Assembly (NCBI RefSeq): GCF_014654205.1
Contig: NZ_BNAW01000063.1
Coordinates: 1 to 50,673, forward strand
Length of the DNA stretch: 50,673 nucleotides
DNA from: Amycolatopsis bullii
GTDB taxonomy: Bacteria; Actinomycetota; Actinomycetes; Mycobacteriales; Pseudonocardiaceae
Reading direction: 5' to 3'
The notes beneath the pieces are model-generated. The model saw only the letters and a program-made list of their open reading frames with translations. It was not told where the DNA came from and did no database searches. Within the stretch, counting starts at the first letter, position 1. Every line of letters begins with the position of its first letter. This document shows, one piece after another, positions 41,090 to 49,162 of the stretch. Position numbers and translations under genes: made by a program.

Positions 41090-42328
41090 GTGGAACGTCT
41101 GGTGATCGTGAGAGTGATCCGCATAGCCGGGCTCGGCCTGGCGGGCTTGATGCTGGCAGCGTGTAGTGGACAGGCCGAGACCGGGGGTACCGCGCAGGCG
41201 ATCGGCGCGGTCGGCGTGGCCGGAACGGCGACGACACCCGGGGTACCGGCGGCGACCGTGGCGTTCCTCCCCGCCGGCGGGGACCAGCTGAGTCCGAAGG
41301 ACCCGATCGTCGTGAAGGCCTCGGGGGGCACGTTGCAGGCGGTCGCGGTGACGAACCCGCAGACCGGCAACGGCGTCAAGGGCGAGCTCTCGCCGGACAA
41401 GACGACCTGGACCAGCAAGGACAACCTCCGGTACGGCGCCACCTACCAGGTGGTCGCCACCGCGGTGAACCAGGCGGGGGCGGCGACCGAGCAGCGCGGC
41501 GAGGTGCACACGATCAAGCCGTCCGGGGTCGCCACTCCGGCGCTGTTCCAGCCGGCGTCCGGTGACTTCGGCGTCGGCCTGATCATCGGCCTGAAGTTCG
41601 ACCGCGACATCGCCGACAAGGCCACCGTGGAGAAGTCCTTCAAGGTGACGTCCTCGCCCGCGCAGGACGGCGGCTGGTACTGGGTGAACAAGCGCGAAGT
41701 GCACTACCGGCCCAAGGACTACTGGAAGGCCGGCTCGACCGTCAAGCTCGAGACCACGACGTTCGGCATGCCGATCGGGGGTGGCCTGTACGGCGGCCAG
41801 GACGTCTCGGCCAGCTACAAGGTGCACGACTCCTGGATCGCCAAGGCGGACGGCAAGACCCACCAGATCAAGGCGTTCCACAACGGCCAGCTGGTGAAGA
41901 CCGCGCCGACCAGCATGGGCAAGACCGCCGACACCCCGCCGCGGGGTCCGACGCCGACCTTCAACGGCACGCACGTCGTGCTGGGCAAGGAGGCGCACAA
42001 GATCATGGACTCCTGCACCTACGGCGTGTGCGAAGGCGACCCGGGGTACTACAGCGCGCCGGAGAACTGGAACGTCCGCATCTCCGCCGACGGCGAGTAC
42101 CTGCACGAGAACCTGAAGACGGTCGGCGTGCAGGGCAGCGACAACGTCTCCAACGGCTGCCTCAACATGAACACCGAGAACGCCAAGTGGTTCTTCGACA
42201 ACTTCAACGCCGGCGACGTCGTCGAGGTCACCAACTCGGGCGGCCCGCAGCTGGCCATCAACAACGGCCACGGCGACTGGGCCATCAGCTGGAGCGCCTG
42301 GCAGGCGGGCAGCGCCCTGCGCGGCTGA
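41090..42328 (+). CDS. Lipoprotein L,D-transpeptidase (YkuD, Ig-like domain)
   Basis: 412-aa cell-wall crosslinking enzyme. A lipoprotein signal ends at the lipobox LMLAAC (Cys near residue 21-25 depending on start). A first Ig-like domain (FLPAGGDQLSPKDPIVVKASGG) and a second (ALFQPASGDFGVG...) precede the YkuD domain with H-E-N-L...V-S-N-G-C-L-N-M; the Cys near residue 357 is the nucleophile that makes 3-3 crosslinks. The architecture equals mycobacterial LdtMt2. Several GTG starts compete (41090, 41102, 41108, 41114) without a clear Shine-Dalgarno; 41108 would give the shortest normal signal peptide. Confidence 0.9.
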   Translation: MERLVIVRVIRIAGLGLAGLMLAACSGQAETGGTAQAIGAVGVAGTATTPGVPAATVAFLPAGGDQLSPKDPIVVKASGGTLQAVAVTNPQTGNGVKGELSPDKTTWTSKDNLRYGATYQVVATAVNQAGAATEQRGEVHTIKPSGVATPALFQPASGDFGVGLIIGLKFDRDIADKATVEKSFKVTSSPAQDGGWYWVNKREVHYRPKDYWKAGSTVKLETTTFGMPIGGGLYGGQDVSASYKVHDSWIAKADGKTHQIKAFHNGQLVKTAPTSMGKTADTPPRGPTPTFNGTHVVLGKEAHKIMDSCTYGVCEGDPGYYSAPENWNVRISADGEYLHENLKTVGVQGSDNVSNGCLNMNTENAKWFFDNFNAGDVVEVTNSGGPQLAINNGHGDWAISWSAWQAGSALRG

Positions 42329-42342
42329 GTCCTGCTGCGGTG

Positions 42343-42375
42343 AAGGAGGCCTTCGGTACGCCGGAGGCCTCCTTT
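42343..42375. terminator. Rho-independent terminator of the L,D-transpeptidase gene
   Basis: AAGGAGGCC (42343-42351) pairs with GGCCTCCTT (42366-42374), followed by further T residues. It lies between two convergent genes. Confidence 0.85.
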
Positions 42376-42387
42376 GTCGTCGGGCGG

Positions 42388-43596
42388 TCAGTTCAGGGAC
42401 GGATCGGCGAGGGCCCGGCTGCTGAGGTCGGGAACATAAGCCCCCAACGCGACAATGAGCCCCCGGATGGCACCACGGGCTTCGGCGGTCAGCTGAGCAT
42501 TCCGAGCCACGTCGAGTTCGTTCGCGATGGTGAGCAGGGCGAAGTCCGCAAGGTCCTCGTCCGCCAACGGGGTGACCTCGCCGGTGAACCGGTTCGTGAG
42601 CGGGAGCGGGGTTGCACCCAGGTGGGCGTAAGTCCGGCCGCGATCGCAGGCGTCGTACAGGTGGACGAGGGCTTCGGCGTCGTGGCCGATGGCCGTGCGC
42701 AGGCCGGCTCGCCGATCCGGGGGCAGGAGGGGGTGCGGGAAGCCGTCGGTGCCGTAGGTGGCGTGGCACAGCGCCGCGAGGCGTACGCGCCGGCTGCCGC
42801 CCCACTCGGTCACCTGGCCGGCCACGCGCCGGAGGTGGTCGAGGAGGTTTCCGCCCGGGTGGCCCACCTGCTCCGCGCCGAGATCGCGGAGGAACGCGAG
42901 CGCCGGCCACTCGGCGGTGGCGGCGGCGATGGTTTCGGCCAGCGCCACCGGCTGGTCCCGGGCGACGAGGTGCCCGGCGCCGGGGATGCGGGTCACCTCG
43001 GTGTGCGGAGCCAGCTGCCGCAACCGGTCGACGTCGTCGTCGGTGACGGGTGAGCCGGTGCCGCCGCGCACCAGCAGGAGGGGCCGGTCGAGCCGCGCGG
43101 TGCTCTCCCGCAGCCGGGGGACCTGGTCGAGCACGTCGTCGACCAGTGGCGCGTGGGTGCCGAGCAGGCCGCCGGCGGCGAGGAAGCCGCGAACGCGGCC
43201 GGGATCCAGGCCGGGCACGACGTCCACCAGCACCAGACCCGCCACCCTGGCGCGGACCGCCGGATCGTCCAAGGCGGCGATGGCCGCGAGCCCGCCCAGC
43301 GAGGCGCCGACGACCACGCACCCCGGCGGTTCGGCGTGGAGCATGGCGGCGACGTCGTCCGCACAGAGCGCGAGCGTCCGCGGGGCGCCGTCACTGTCCC
43401 CGTGGCCGCGCTGATCGAAGGCCACGCACCGGAACCCCGCGTCGACGAGGACCTCGATGACCGGCGTCCAGACCCGCCGCCGCTCGCCGCCGGCGTGCAG
43501 CAGCAGAACGGCCGGGCCGGCGCCGGTCTCCTGTCCGCGGAGGACCGCGTCCGGGCGCGTGATGCGCCGCTCCCCGGTGCCGGTGAGTTCGACCAT
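42388..43596 (-). CDS. Alpha/beta hydrolase fused to a C-terminal DUF6817-like domain
   Basis: 402-aa two-domain protein. Residues 1-230 are an alpha/beta hydrolase: oxyanion LLLHAGGERRRVW, FDQRGHGDSDG, nucleophile elbow G-A-S-L-G-G, acid in TGSPVTDDDV, His in GAGHLVARD. Residues ~235-402 (FLRDLGAEQVGHPGGNLLDHLRRV ... LCHATYGTDGFP ... EALVHLYDACDRGRTYAHLGATPLPLTNRFTG ... ANELDVARN) match the DUF6817 pattern of small actinobacterial proteins with HD-like His/Asp residues. I cannot say what the second domain does; it may be a metal-dependent hydrolase. It is divergent from a TetR gene over two identical operators, the nearer one 10 bp from this ATG. Confidence 0.85.
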   Translation of the reverse strand: MVELTGTGERRITRPDAVLRGQETGAGPAVLLLHAGGERRRVWTPVIEVLVDAGFRCVAFDQRGHGDSDGAPRTLALCADDVAAMLHAEPPGCVVVGASLGGLAAIAALDDPAVRARVAGLVLVDVVPGLDPGRVRGFLAAGGLLGTHAPLVDDVLDQVPRLRESTARLDRPLLLVRGGTGSPVTDDDVDRLRQLAPHTEVTRIPGAGHLVARDQPVALAETIAAATAEWPALAFLRDLGAEQVGHPGGNLLDHLRRVAGQVTEWGGSRRVRLAALCHATYGTDGFPHPLLPPDRRAGLRTAIGHDAEALVHLYDACDRGRTYAHLGATPLPLTNRFTGEVTPLADEDLADFALLTIANELDVARNAQLTAEARGAIRGLIVALGAYVPDLSSRALADPSLN

Positions 43597-43605
43597 GAGC
43601 CCCCC

Positions 43606-43625
43606 TACCTTGTGACGTCAAGGTA
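43606..43625. promoter_or_regulatory. TetR operator, copy 1
   Basis: TACCTTG-TGACGT-CAAGGTA: 7-bp perfect arms, 6-nt spacer. It lies 10 bp before the hydrolase start codon. Confidence 0.75.
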
Positions 43626-43628
43626 ACA

Positions 43629-43648
43629 TACCTTGGCTGGTCAAGGTA
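43629..43648. promoter_or_regulatory. TetR operator, copy 2
   Basis: TACCTTG-GCTGGT-CAAGGTA, same arms and spacer length as copy 1, with centres 23 bp apart (about two helical turns). The TetR start codon follows 10 bp later. Confidence 0.75.
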
Positions 43649-43657
43649 TGGTGCGGT

Positions 43658-44257
43658 GTGACGTCTTCGCGGGTGCGCCGCCCTCCCGATGAGGCCCGGC
43701 GCCTGATCCTGGACACGGCCGAGCGGCTCCTGGCCGAAGGGGGTGTCGCCGCCGTCCAGGTCCGGGCCGTCGCCACCCGCGTCGGCATGACCGACGCCGG
43801 GGTCCACCACCACTTCGGCAGCCGCGACCACCTCCTGGAAGCGTTGTTGCGGCACGGCGGCCGGAAGATCCGCGCCGGAGTCGGGGAAGTGCTGGCGTCC
43901 TGGCTCGGCCGCGGGGCCGATCTCGGGGAGCTCGTCGAAGCCCTGGCCGCGTTCTACCGCGGTGGCTACGGCGAACTGGCGGTGGCGTTGCACGCCGCCG
44001 GGTGGCGGGACCGGGGCTCGGGGATGCTCGCCCCGGTCGTCGACGCGCTGCACGCACTGCGGCCCGACGCCGTGCGCGTCCCGGTCGAGGACACCAGGCT
44101 CGCCGTCGCCGCACTCCACCAGGCCCTCGTCGCCGAGTCGCTCTACGGGCCCGTGTTCCGCCGCAGCGCCGGCGTCACCGGCCGGGCGGCCGCGACGAGC
44201 GGCCCCCAGCTCCGCTGGTGGACCACTCAGCTTTCGCGGGCGCTCGGCCTCACCTAG
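43658..44257 (+). CDS. TetR-family regulator of the fused hydrolase
   Basis: 199-aa TetR protein: HTH at residues 12-58 (ARRLILDTAERLLAEGGVAAVQVRAVATRVGMTDAGVHHHFGSRD) and helical ligand domain. GTG start 43658. Twin palindromes fill the 61-bp gap to the divergent hydrolase, so it most likely represses both genes. The ligand is probably a substrate or product of the hydrolase. Confidence 0.9.
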   Translation: MTSSRVRRPPDEARRLILDTAERLLAEGGVAAVQVRAVATRVGMTDAGVHHHFGSRDHLLEALLRHGGRKIRAGVGEVLASWLGRGADLGELVEALAAFYRGGYGELAVALHAAGWRDRGSGMLAPVVDALHALRPDAVRVPVEDTRLAVAALHQALVAESLYGPVFRRSAGVTGRAAATSGPQLRWWTTQLSRALGLT

Positions 44258-44301
44258 GGCGTGTCTGGTGACCGGACGGCGAGTGCGGTACAACCGGAAG
44301 C

Positions 44302-45156
44302 GTGGCCGAGCGCGTCGGGCGTCCTGACCCGCACGGTTCCGTCGAACGGGACGTGCTGGTGCGGTACCTCGACGCCTGGACCGCGACCGTGCTGCGGTCG
44401 CCGCGTGGCGGAACCTACGTCGAATGCGGCGAGTTCGCCGCCGATGCCTTCCGGGTCTTCGGGGAGTTCGCCGACCGGCTGGCCGAGCACCCCCTGGCCG
44501 TGGTGCTCGTCGGCCGGCCCGCGCCGGGCGGGGCTCCGGCGGGGCTGGCCGTCCGGACGGCGGGTGATCTCCGGGAAGTCGAGGTGTCCGGGCCGATGCT
44601 GGCGCACCTGTGCGGCCCCTGGCCGCCGGGCCTGGTGCGCGGCAAGGCGCACGAGGTCCTGCTCTCGGCCGAGCCGGGCACCGATCACCGGGACCGGCTG
44701 CGGGCGGCGGGGCTCGGGTGCGCGGTCGCCGTGGACCTCGTGGCCGACGACGGGACCGCGCGGGCCCTGGTGTTCGCGACCGCCGACAGCCGGCACCTCG
44801 CGACGTTCAAAACCGAGCTGTGGGCGGCGGACGAGTTCGCGGGCATCCGGTACCGCGACCCGGCGGACGCCGAGGGGACGCTGGTCGACATCTCGCTCAC
44901 CCCGCAGCTGCTGCCGCTGCGGCGGGCGCTGCTGGCGGAACTGGACCGGCGGGGCGCCGCCACCGTCGCCGAGCTGCAGCGGTTCACGCTGCTGGAAACG
45001 ATCTACCGGCCCGAGGACGCCGTCGGCGCGCTGACCGCCGCGGTGGCCGCCGGGCAGGCCGGGCGGGAACCGGAAAAGGGCAGGCTGAGCTCCCGCACGA
45101 TCCTCTCGGCGGCCCGGTGGGCTAGCGGTTCGCCAGGGTCGGGCGCAGCGCCGTGA
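44302..45156 (+). CDS. TcmP (three-Cys-motif partner)-like protein, divergent N-terminus
   Basis: 284-aa protein. The C-terminal half (LATFKTELWAADEFAGIRYRDP ... LRRALLAELDRRGAATVAELQRFTLLETIYRPEDAV) matches the end of actinobacterial TcmP proteins. The N-terminal half begins VLVRYLDAWTATVLR as TcmP does, but the family's Y-x-D-G-F-A-G-x-G motif is replaced by YVECGEFAADAF, so a nucleotide or metal site seems lost. TcmP normally sits beside a phage Gp37/Gp68-type three-Cys protein, which is absent here. GTG start 44302 with GGAAG before it. The last 35 bp overlap the convergent membrane-protein gene tail to tail. Confidence 0.6.
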   Translation: MAERVGRPDPHGSVERDVLVRYLDAWTATVLRSPRGGTYVECGEFAADAFRVFGEFADRLAEHPLAVVLVGRPAPGGAPAGLAVRTAGDLREVEVSGPMLAHLCGPWPPGLVRGKAHEVLLSAEPGTDHRDRLRAAGLGCAVAVDLVADDGTARALVFATADSRHLATFKTELWAADEFAGIRYRDPADAEGTLVDISLTPQLLPLRRALLAELDRRGAATVAELQRFTLLETIYRPEDAVGALTAAVAAGQAGREPEKGRLSSRTILSAARWASGSPGSGAAP

Positions 45157-45511
45157 CGACGGCCGTGGTGACGACCAGGTGCATGAGCATCAGGCCGAAG
45201 ACGTTGGCGGCGGTGGCGCCCGCGGTGAACAGCAGCAGGTCCGGGACCCAGGTGAGCACGAGCACCGCGGGGACGACCACGCGCAGGGCGTGCGGTGCCC
45301 GGCGGGCGAGCACGAACCAGCCGACGGTGCCCAGCAGCAGCCCGACGGCGGTGGCCGGCAGGTAGACCGCGGGGGACAGGCCCATGGCGATCCCGCCGTC
45401 GTCGAGCGCCAGCGCCCCGAGGGCGATGCCGGTGTTCGCCGCGGCGGCCGCCAGGAAGGCGAAGCCGAGACGCAGAGCGGTGGTCGTGGTGCGCCGGGGG
45501 ATGGTGGTCAT
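45122..45511 (-). CDS. DUF6069-like four-helix membrane protein
   Basis: 129-aa membrane protein with four hydrophobic helices (about 12-35, 45-68, 75-95, 100-122) and basic N-terminus MTTIPRRTTTTALRL. It resembles the DUF6069 proteins of actinobacteria; function unknown. GGAGG (45515-45519 region on the minus strand) precedes the ATG at the edge of a long inverted repeat shared with the divergent MarR gene, so MarR control is expected. Its 3' end overlaps the TcmP-like gene by 35 bp. Confidence 0.8.
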   Translation of the reverse strand: MTTIPRRTTTTALRLGFAFLAAAAANTGIALGALALDDGGIAMGLSPAVYLPATAVGLLLGTVGWFVLARRAPHALRVVVPAVLVLTWVPDLLLFTAGATAANVFGLMLMHLVVTTAVVTALRPTLANR

Positions 45512-45518
45512 CGCTCCT

Positions 45519-45574
45519 CCTTGACTTTAACACGCAACCCAGACGGTAGGTTGGGTTGCGTGTTAAAGTCAAGG
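45519..45574. promoter_or_regulatory. 56-bp inverted repeat, operator pair of the MarR regulator
   Basis: Two 22-bp arms (45519-45540 and 45553-45574) are perfect reverse complements around a 12-nt centre. The arm core is TTGACTTTAACACGCAA, itself weakly symmetric (TTG...CAA), so the structure is best read as two oppositely oriented MarR sites. It fills the whole gap between the DUF6069-like gene (7 bp away) and the MarR gene (1 bp away). Confidence 0.8.
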
Positions 45575-45575
45575 C

Positions 45576-46064
45576 GTGAGTGGAGAGGAGCCGGTCCGCT
45601 GGCTCGGCGAAGACGAGCGGCGGGCGTGGATCAACCTGGCGAAGGTCCTCCTCACGCTGCCGGGCGCGCTCGAAAGCCAGCTGCTGCGCGACGCCGACCT
45701 GACGCTGCTGGGCTACATGATCCTGGCGCGCCTGTCCGCCGTGCCGGGGGAAAGTCTGCGGATGAGCGAGATCGCGGAGATGGCCAACGGGTCGCTGCCG
45801 CGGATCTCGCACGCCGTGGCGCGCCTGGAGGACCGCGGGTGGGTGACGCGCGAGGTCCGCACCGGCCAGGGCCGCCGGTTCACGACCGCGACGTTGACCG
45901 ACGCCGGCCGCGCGCACCTGGCCGCCTCGGCACCCGCGCACGTCGCCACGGTCCGCCGGCTGGTGACGGATCCGCTGGGCGACGACTTCGTGCGGGTCGG
46001 CGACGCCGTGGCGCGGATCGTCGAGACCCTCGGGCTGCCCACGGAGATCCTCAAGCCGGAGTAG
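45576..46064 (+). CDS. MarR-family regulator
   Basis: 162-aa MarR protein: helical N-terminus (ERRAWINLAKVLLTLPGALESQLLRDADLTLLGYMILARLS), winged HTH (LRMSEIAEMANGSLPRISHAVARLEDRGWVTREVRTGQGRRFTTATLTDAGR) and C-terminal dimerisation helix. GTG 45576 is used; the only Shine-Dalgarno-like AAGG is 1 nt away and inside the operator, so initiation may be leaderless. It probably represses itself and the divergent DUF6069-like gene. Convergent with the permease gene, 10 bp apart. Confidence 0.9.
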   Translation: MSGEEPVRWLGEDERRAWINLAKVLLTLPGALESQLLRDADLTLLGYMILARLSAVPGESLRMSEIAEMANGSLPRISHAVARLEDRGWVTREVRTGQGRRFTTATLTDAGRAHLAASAPAHVATVRRLVTDPLGDDFVRVGDAVARIVETLGLPTEILKPE

Positions 46065-46074
46065 GGCAGCGGGT

Positions 46075-48162
46075 TCAGCGTCCCCGGGCGGCCTTCGTGC
46101 GGTGGCGGTACAGCAGCCACACGAAGTAGGGCGCGCCGATGATCGCGGTCATCAGGCCGGCCGGGAGCTGCCCCGGGGCGATGACCGTGCGGCCGGCGGT
46201 GTCGGCCGCGCAGACGCCGATCGCGCCCAGCAACGCCGCGGCGGGCAGCAGGCGGGAATGCCGGCTGCCGACGAGCGCGCGGGCCGCGTGCGGGGCGACC
46301 AGCCCGACGAACGTCAGCACCCCGATACCCGCGACGGCCGCGCCGGTCAGCAGAACCGCGCACGACAGCAGCAGCAACCGGGTCCGGGCCACGGGCACGC
46401 CCAGCGCCCGCGGTGTTTCGTCGTCCAGCGACAGCAGGTCGAGTTCCCGCCGCAGGCGGACCAGCACCGGCACCACCAGCAGCAGCGCCAGCGCCATCGG
46501 CACCAGGTGCGGGAAGGCCCGGCCGTAGGTCGAGCCGCCCAACCAGGTCAGCGCCTTGGTCTCGTTCCACGGATCGGACAGGGTGATCAGCAGCGTCACC
46601 AGCGCCTGCGCCGCCGCGTGCACGCCGAAGCCGATCAGCACCAGGCGTTCACTGGCGAAGCCGCCCCGGGCCGCCACGGCGAAGACCAGGGCCATCGCGA
46701 GGGCGGCGCCCAGGCCGGCGGACCCGGTCAGGGTCCAGAACCCGACCCCGGACACGGCCGTGATGACGGCGACCGCGCCGAGGCCCGCGCCGCCGACGAC
46801 CCCGATCATTCCGGGCTCGGCCAGCGGATTGCGCGCGACCGCCTGGGTGAGCGCGCCGCCCAGCGCCAGTGCCGCGCCCGCCAGCAGGGCGGCCGCGACG
46901 CGGGGGACGCGGGTGTCCAGCACCCCGGTGACGATCGGGCCCGCCCGGCCGGTCACCCAGTTGACGACGTCGCCCAGCAGCAGTTTCGCGTCGCCGAGCA
47001 GGACCGCCCCGACGGCGGCGCCGAGCACCCCGAGTACCAGCACGCCCAGCACGAGACGGTACCGGCCCCCGTTCACCCCGCCCCGCGCGCCGGCCGCGGG
47101 CGGTTCGGCGGTCGCGGTGGTGATCCGGGCCGTCCGGGCCAGCACCACCAGGAAGAGCGCGCCGAGGATCGTCGTGACGACGCCCGTCGGCACCTCCAGC
47201 GCGCGTTGCGGGCCGATGATCGCGCGGAGCAGCACGTCGGCGCCCAGCAGGAGAACCGCGCCCAGCGCCGCCGAACAGGGCAGCAGGGCCGCGTGCCGGT
47301 GCAGGCCCGGCACCGCGGAAGCCAGCAGCCGGGCCACGGCCGGCGCGGCGAGGCCGACGAACCCGATCGGGCCGGCCAGGGTCACCGCCGTCGCGGCCAG
47401 CAGCACGGCCAGCGCGATCGCGGTGCCGCGGACGCGTCCGATGTGGACACCCAGCGTCCTGGCGTGGTCGTCGCCGGCGTGGATCAGGTCGAGCCGCCGG
47501 GCCATGCCGAGCAACGCGGCCAGCGCGACGCCGGCGACCGGGCCGAGCGTGCGGACGCCGGCGAGCCCGTTCTGCTCCAGCGAGCCTTCGCCCCAGGCGA
47601 AGAGACCGCGCGTTTCCTGGGAGTACAACAGCAACAGGACCTGGGTGACCGAGACGAGGGCCAGTGCGATCGCCGTCCCGGCCAGCACCAGCCGCACGAT
47701 CCCGGTGCCGCCGGTGCCGGACAGCGCGAGCACGACCGCCGCCGCGGCCAGCCCGCCCGCGAAGGCGATCCCGGTCGCGCCGAGCAGGGGCAGCGAGACG
47801 CCGAAGGCGGCCACGGCGACGACAGCCAGGTGTGCCCCGGCGTTGACGGCCAGGGTGTCCGGCGACGCCAAGGTGTTGCGGGACACCGATTGCAGCACCG
47901 CGCCGGCCACGCCGAGCGCGCTCCCGACGACCAGCGCCGCGAGCAGGCGCGGCAACCGTGATTCGACGACCACCGCGGCCGTGTCGCCGGTGCCGCCGCC
48001 GAACACGAGCCGCAGCACGTCCAGCGTGTCCAGGTTCGCGGTGCCCTGCGTCAGGTGCACGGCCGAACCCAGCAGGACGAGCGCGGCGAGCCCGCCGCCG
48101 AGCAGCGCGAGCCGCCCGCGGCGCCGGACGGCGGCCACGGGCGGCTCGGTCAGCGTGACCAC
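46075..48162 (-). CDS. Double-length FecCD siderophore ABC permease
   Basis: 695-aa fused permease with two FecCD domains of about 330 residues each, like FhuB. Each half has the family marks: PRLLAALVVGSALGVAGAVLQSVSRNTLASPDTL and GPIGFVGLAAPAVAR (first); PRVAAALLAGAALALGGALTQAVARNPLAEPGMIGV and LTFVGLVAPHAARALVGSRH (second). About 20 helices form the entire membrane channel, so no partner permease is needed. GTG start 48162 lies 2 bp after the binding-protein stop. Last gene of the iron operon. Confidence 0.93.
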   Translation of the reverse strand: MVTLTEPPVAAVRRRGRLALLGGGLAALVLLGSAVHLTQGTANLDTLDVLRLVFGGGTGDTAAVVVESRLPRLLAALVVGSALGVAGAVLQSVSRNTLASPDTLAVNAGAHLAVVAVAAFGVSLPLLGATGIAFAGGLAAAAVVLALSGTGGTGIVRLVLAGTAIALALVSVTQVLLLLYSQETRGLFAWGEGSLEQNGLAGVRTLGPVAGVALAALLGMARRLDLIHAGDDHARTLGVHIGRVRGTAIALAVLLAATAVTLAGPIGFVGLAAPAVARLLASAVPGLHRHAALLPCSAALGAVLLLGADVLLRAIIGPQRALEVPTGVVTTILGALFLVVLARTARITTATAEPPAAGARGGVNGGRYRLVLGVLVLGVLGAAVGAVLLGDAKLLLGDVVNWVTGRAGPIVTGVLDTRVPRVAAALLAGAALALGGALTQAVARNPLAEPGMIGVVGGAGLGAVAVITAVSGVGFWTLTGSAGLGAALAMALVFAVAARGGFASERLVLIGFGVHAAAQALVTLLITLSDPWNETKALTWLGGSTYGRAFPHLVPMALALLLVVPVLVRLRRELDLLSLDDETPRALGVPVARTRLLLLSCAVLLTGAAVAGIGVLTFVGLVAPHAARALVGSRHSRLLPAAALLGAIGVCAADTAGRTVIAPGQLPAGLMTAIIGAPYFVWLLYRHRTKAARGR

Positions 48163-48164
48163 AG

Positions 48165-49142
48165 CTAGTTCTTCAATGCGTCGACGGCGGCGTCGACGAA
48201 CTGCGCCATGGACTTCGGCCCGCCGAACATCCAGAGGGAGTCCGGGAAGCGGTGCACCTTGCCGCTCTTGACGAACGGGAGGTTCTGCCAGATCGCGTTG
48301 CCGGCCAGCTGCTGGGAGTACGGGTCGCCCTCGGCGTTGTTGGCGAGGTACCAGAACCGCACGTCGGGCAGCTTGGTCAGGCCTTCGACGTCGGCCTGCG
48401 CGAGACCGTAGACCGCGTCGCCGTCCATCGGCCAGGCCGTCTCGAGGCCGAGCCTGCCGAACACCGCGGACACCAGCGCGCCCTTGGTGTACGGGCGGAT
48501 GCTGACCGCGCCGGAAGTGACGTAGGCGTCGGAGAAGGCGACTTTCTGCCCCAGGGCGCCCAGTTTCTCCACTTCGGACCGCCCGGCGGTGAGCTTCTGC
48601 TCGAATGCGGATTTCAGCTGCGCGGCCCGGGATTCGGTCCCGGTCGCCTTGGCGATGGTGTCCAGGTTGGCGTACATCCCGGCGATCGGGTCCTTGGCGT
48701 TGCCTCCGGTGATGACGATGACCGGGACCTTCGCCTCGATCTGGTCCAGGGCTCCTTCGGTCACGCTGTCGGTGACGACCACGAGGTCCAGGCCCAGCGA
48801 GCCGAGCGTGTCGAGGCTCGGTTCGCCGCGGGTGCCGATGTCCTTCGGGGTGCCGTCGAGCTTCTCGGCGCTGACCCACTGGCCGTAGCCCTTGATGTCG
48901 GCGACGCCGACCGGCATGACGCCGAGCGACACGAGGTGCTCGACGGCGTTCCACTCGGTCGCCGCGACGCGCCGGGCCGGGTGGGCCAGCTTCACCTCCT
49001 TGCCGCGCGAGTCGACGACGGTGACAGGGCCGGCGCCACCGGTGGCGGCCGCGTTGCCGGTGGGGGCCTCGGTGGTGCCGCAGCCCGCCACGAAGAACGT
49101 GACGGCCGCGGACAGGCCGAGCAGCAGCCGGGTGATACGCAT
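48165..49142 (-). CDS. Siderophore-binding lipoprotein of an ABC importer
   Basis: 325-aa FepB/FecB-type binding protein. Lipoprotein signal with lipobox FFVAGC (Cys 21), then VTVVDSRGKEVKL, PARRVAATEWNAVEHLVSLGV and a two-lobe class III binding fold. Residues for the ferric ligand are not evident. AGGAG precedes ATG 49142. Second gene of the operon, 20 bp after the ATPase gene. The siderophore is unknown; TEWNAVE-type N-lobes occur in hydroxamate and catecholate binders alike. Confidence 0.92.
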   Translation of the reverse strand: MRITRLLLGLSAAVTFFVAGCGTTEAPTGNAAATGGAGPVTVVDSRGKEVKLAHPARRVAATEWNAVEHLVSLGVMPVGVADIKGYGQWVSAEKLDGTPKDIGTRGEPSLDTLGSLGLDLVVVTDSVTEGALDQIEAKVPVIVITGGNAKDPIAGMYANLDTIAKATGTESRAAQLKSAFEQKLTAGRSEVEKLGALGQKVAFSDAYVTSGAVSIRPYTKGALVSAVFGRLGLETAWPMDGDAVYGLAQADVEGLTKLPDVRFWYLANNAEGDPYSQQLAGNAIWQNLPFVKSGKVHRFPDSLWMFGGPKSMAQFVDAAVDALKN

Positions 49143-49162
49143 GTTTCTCCTGTTTCCTCGGA

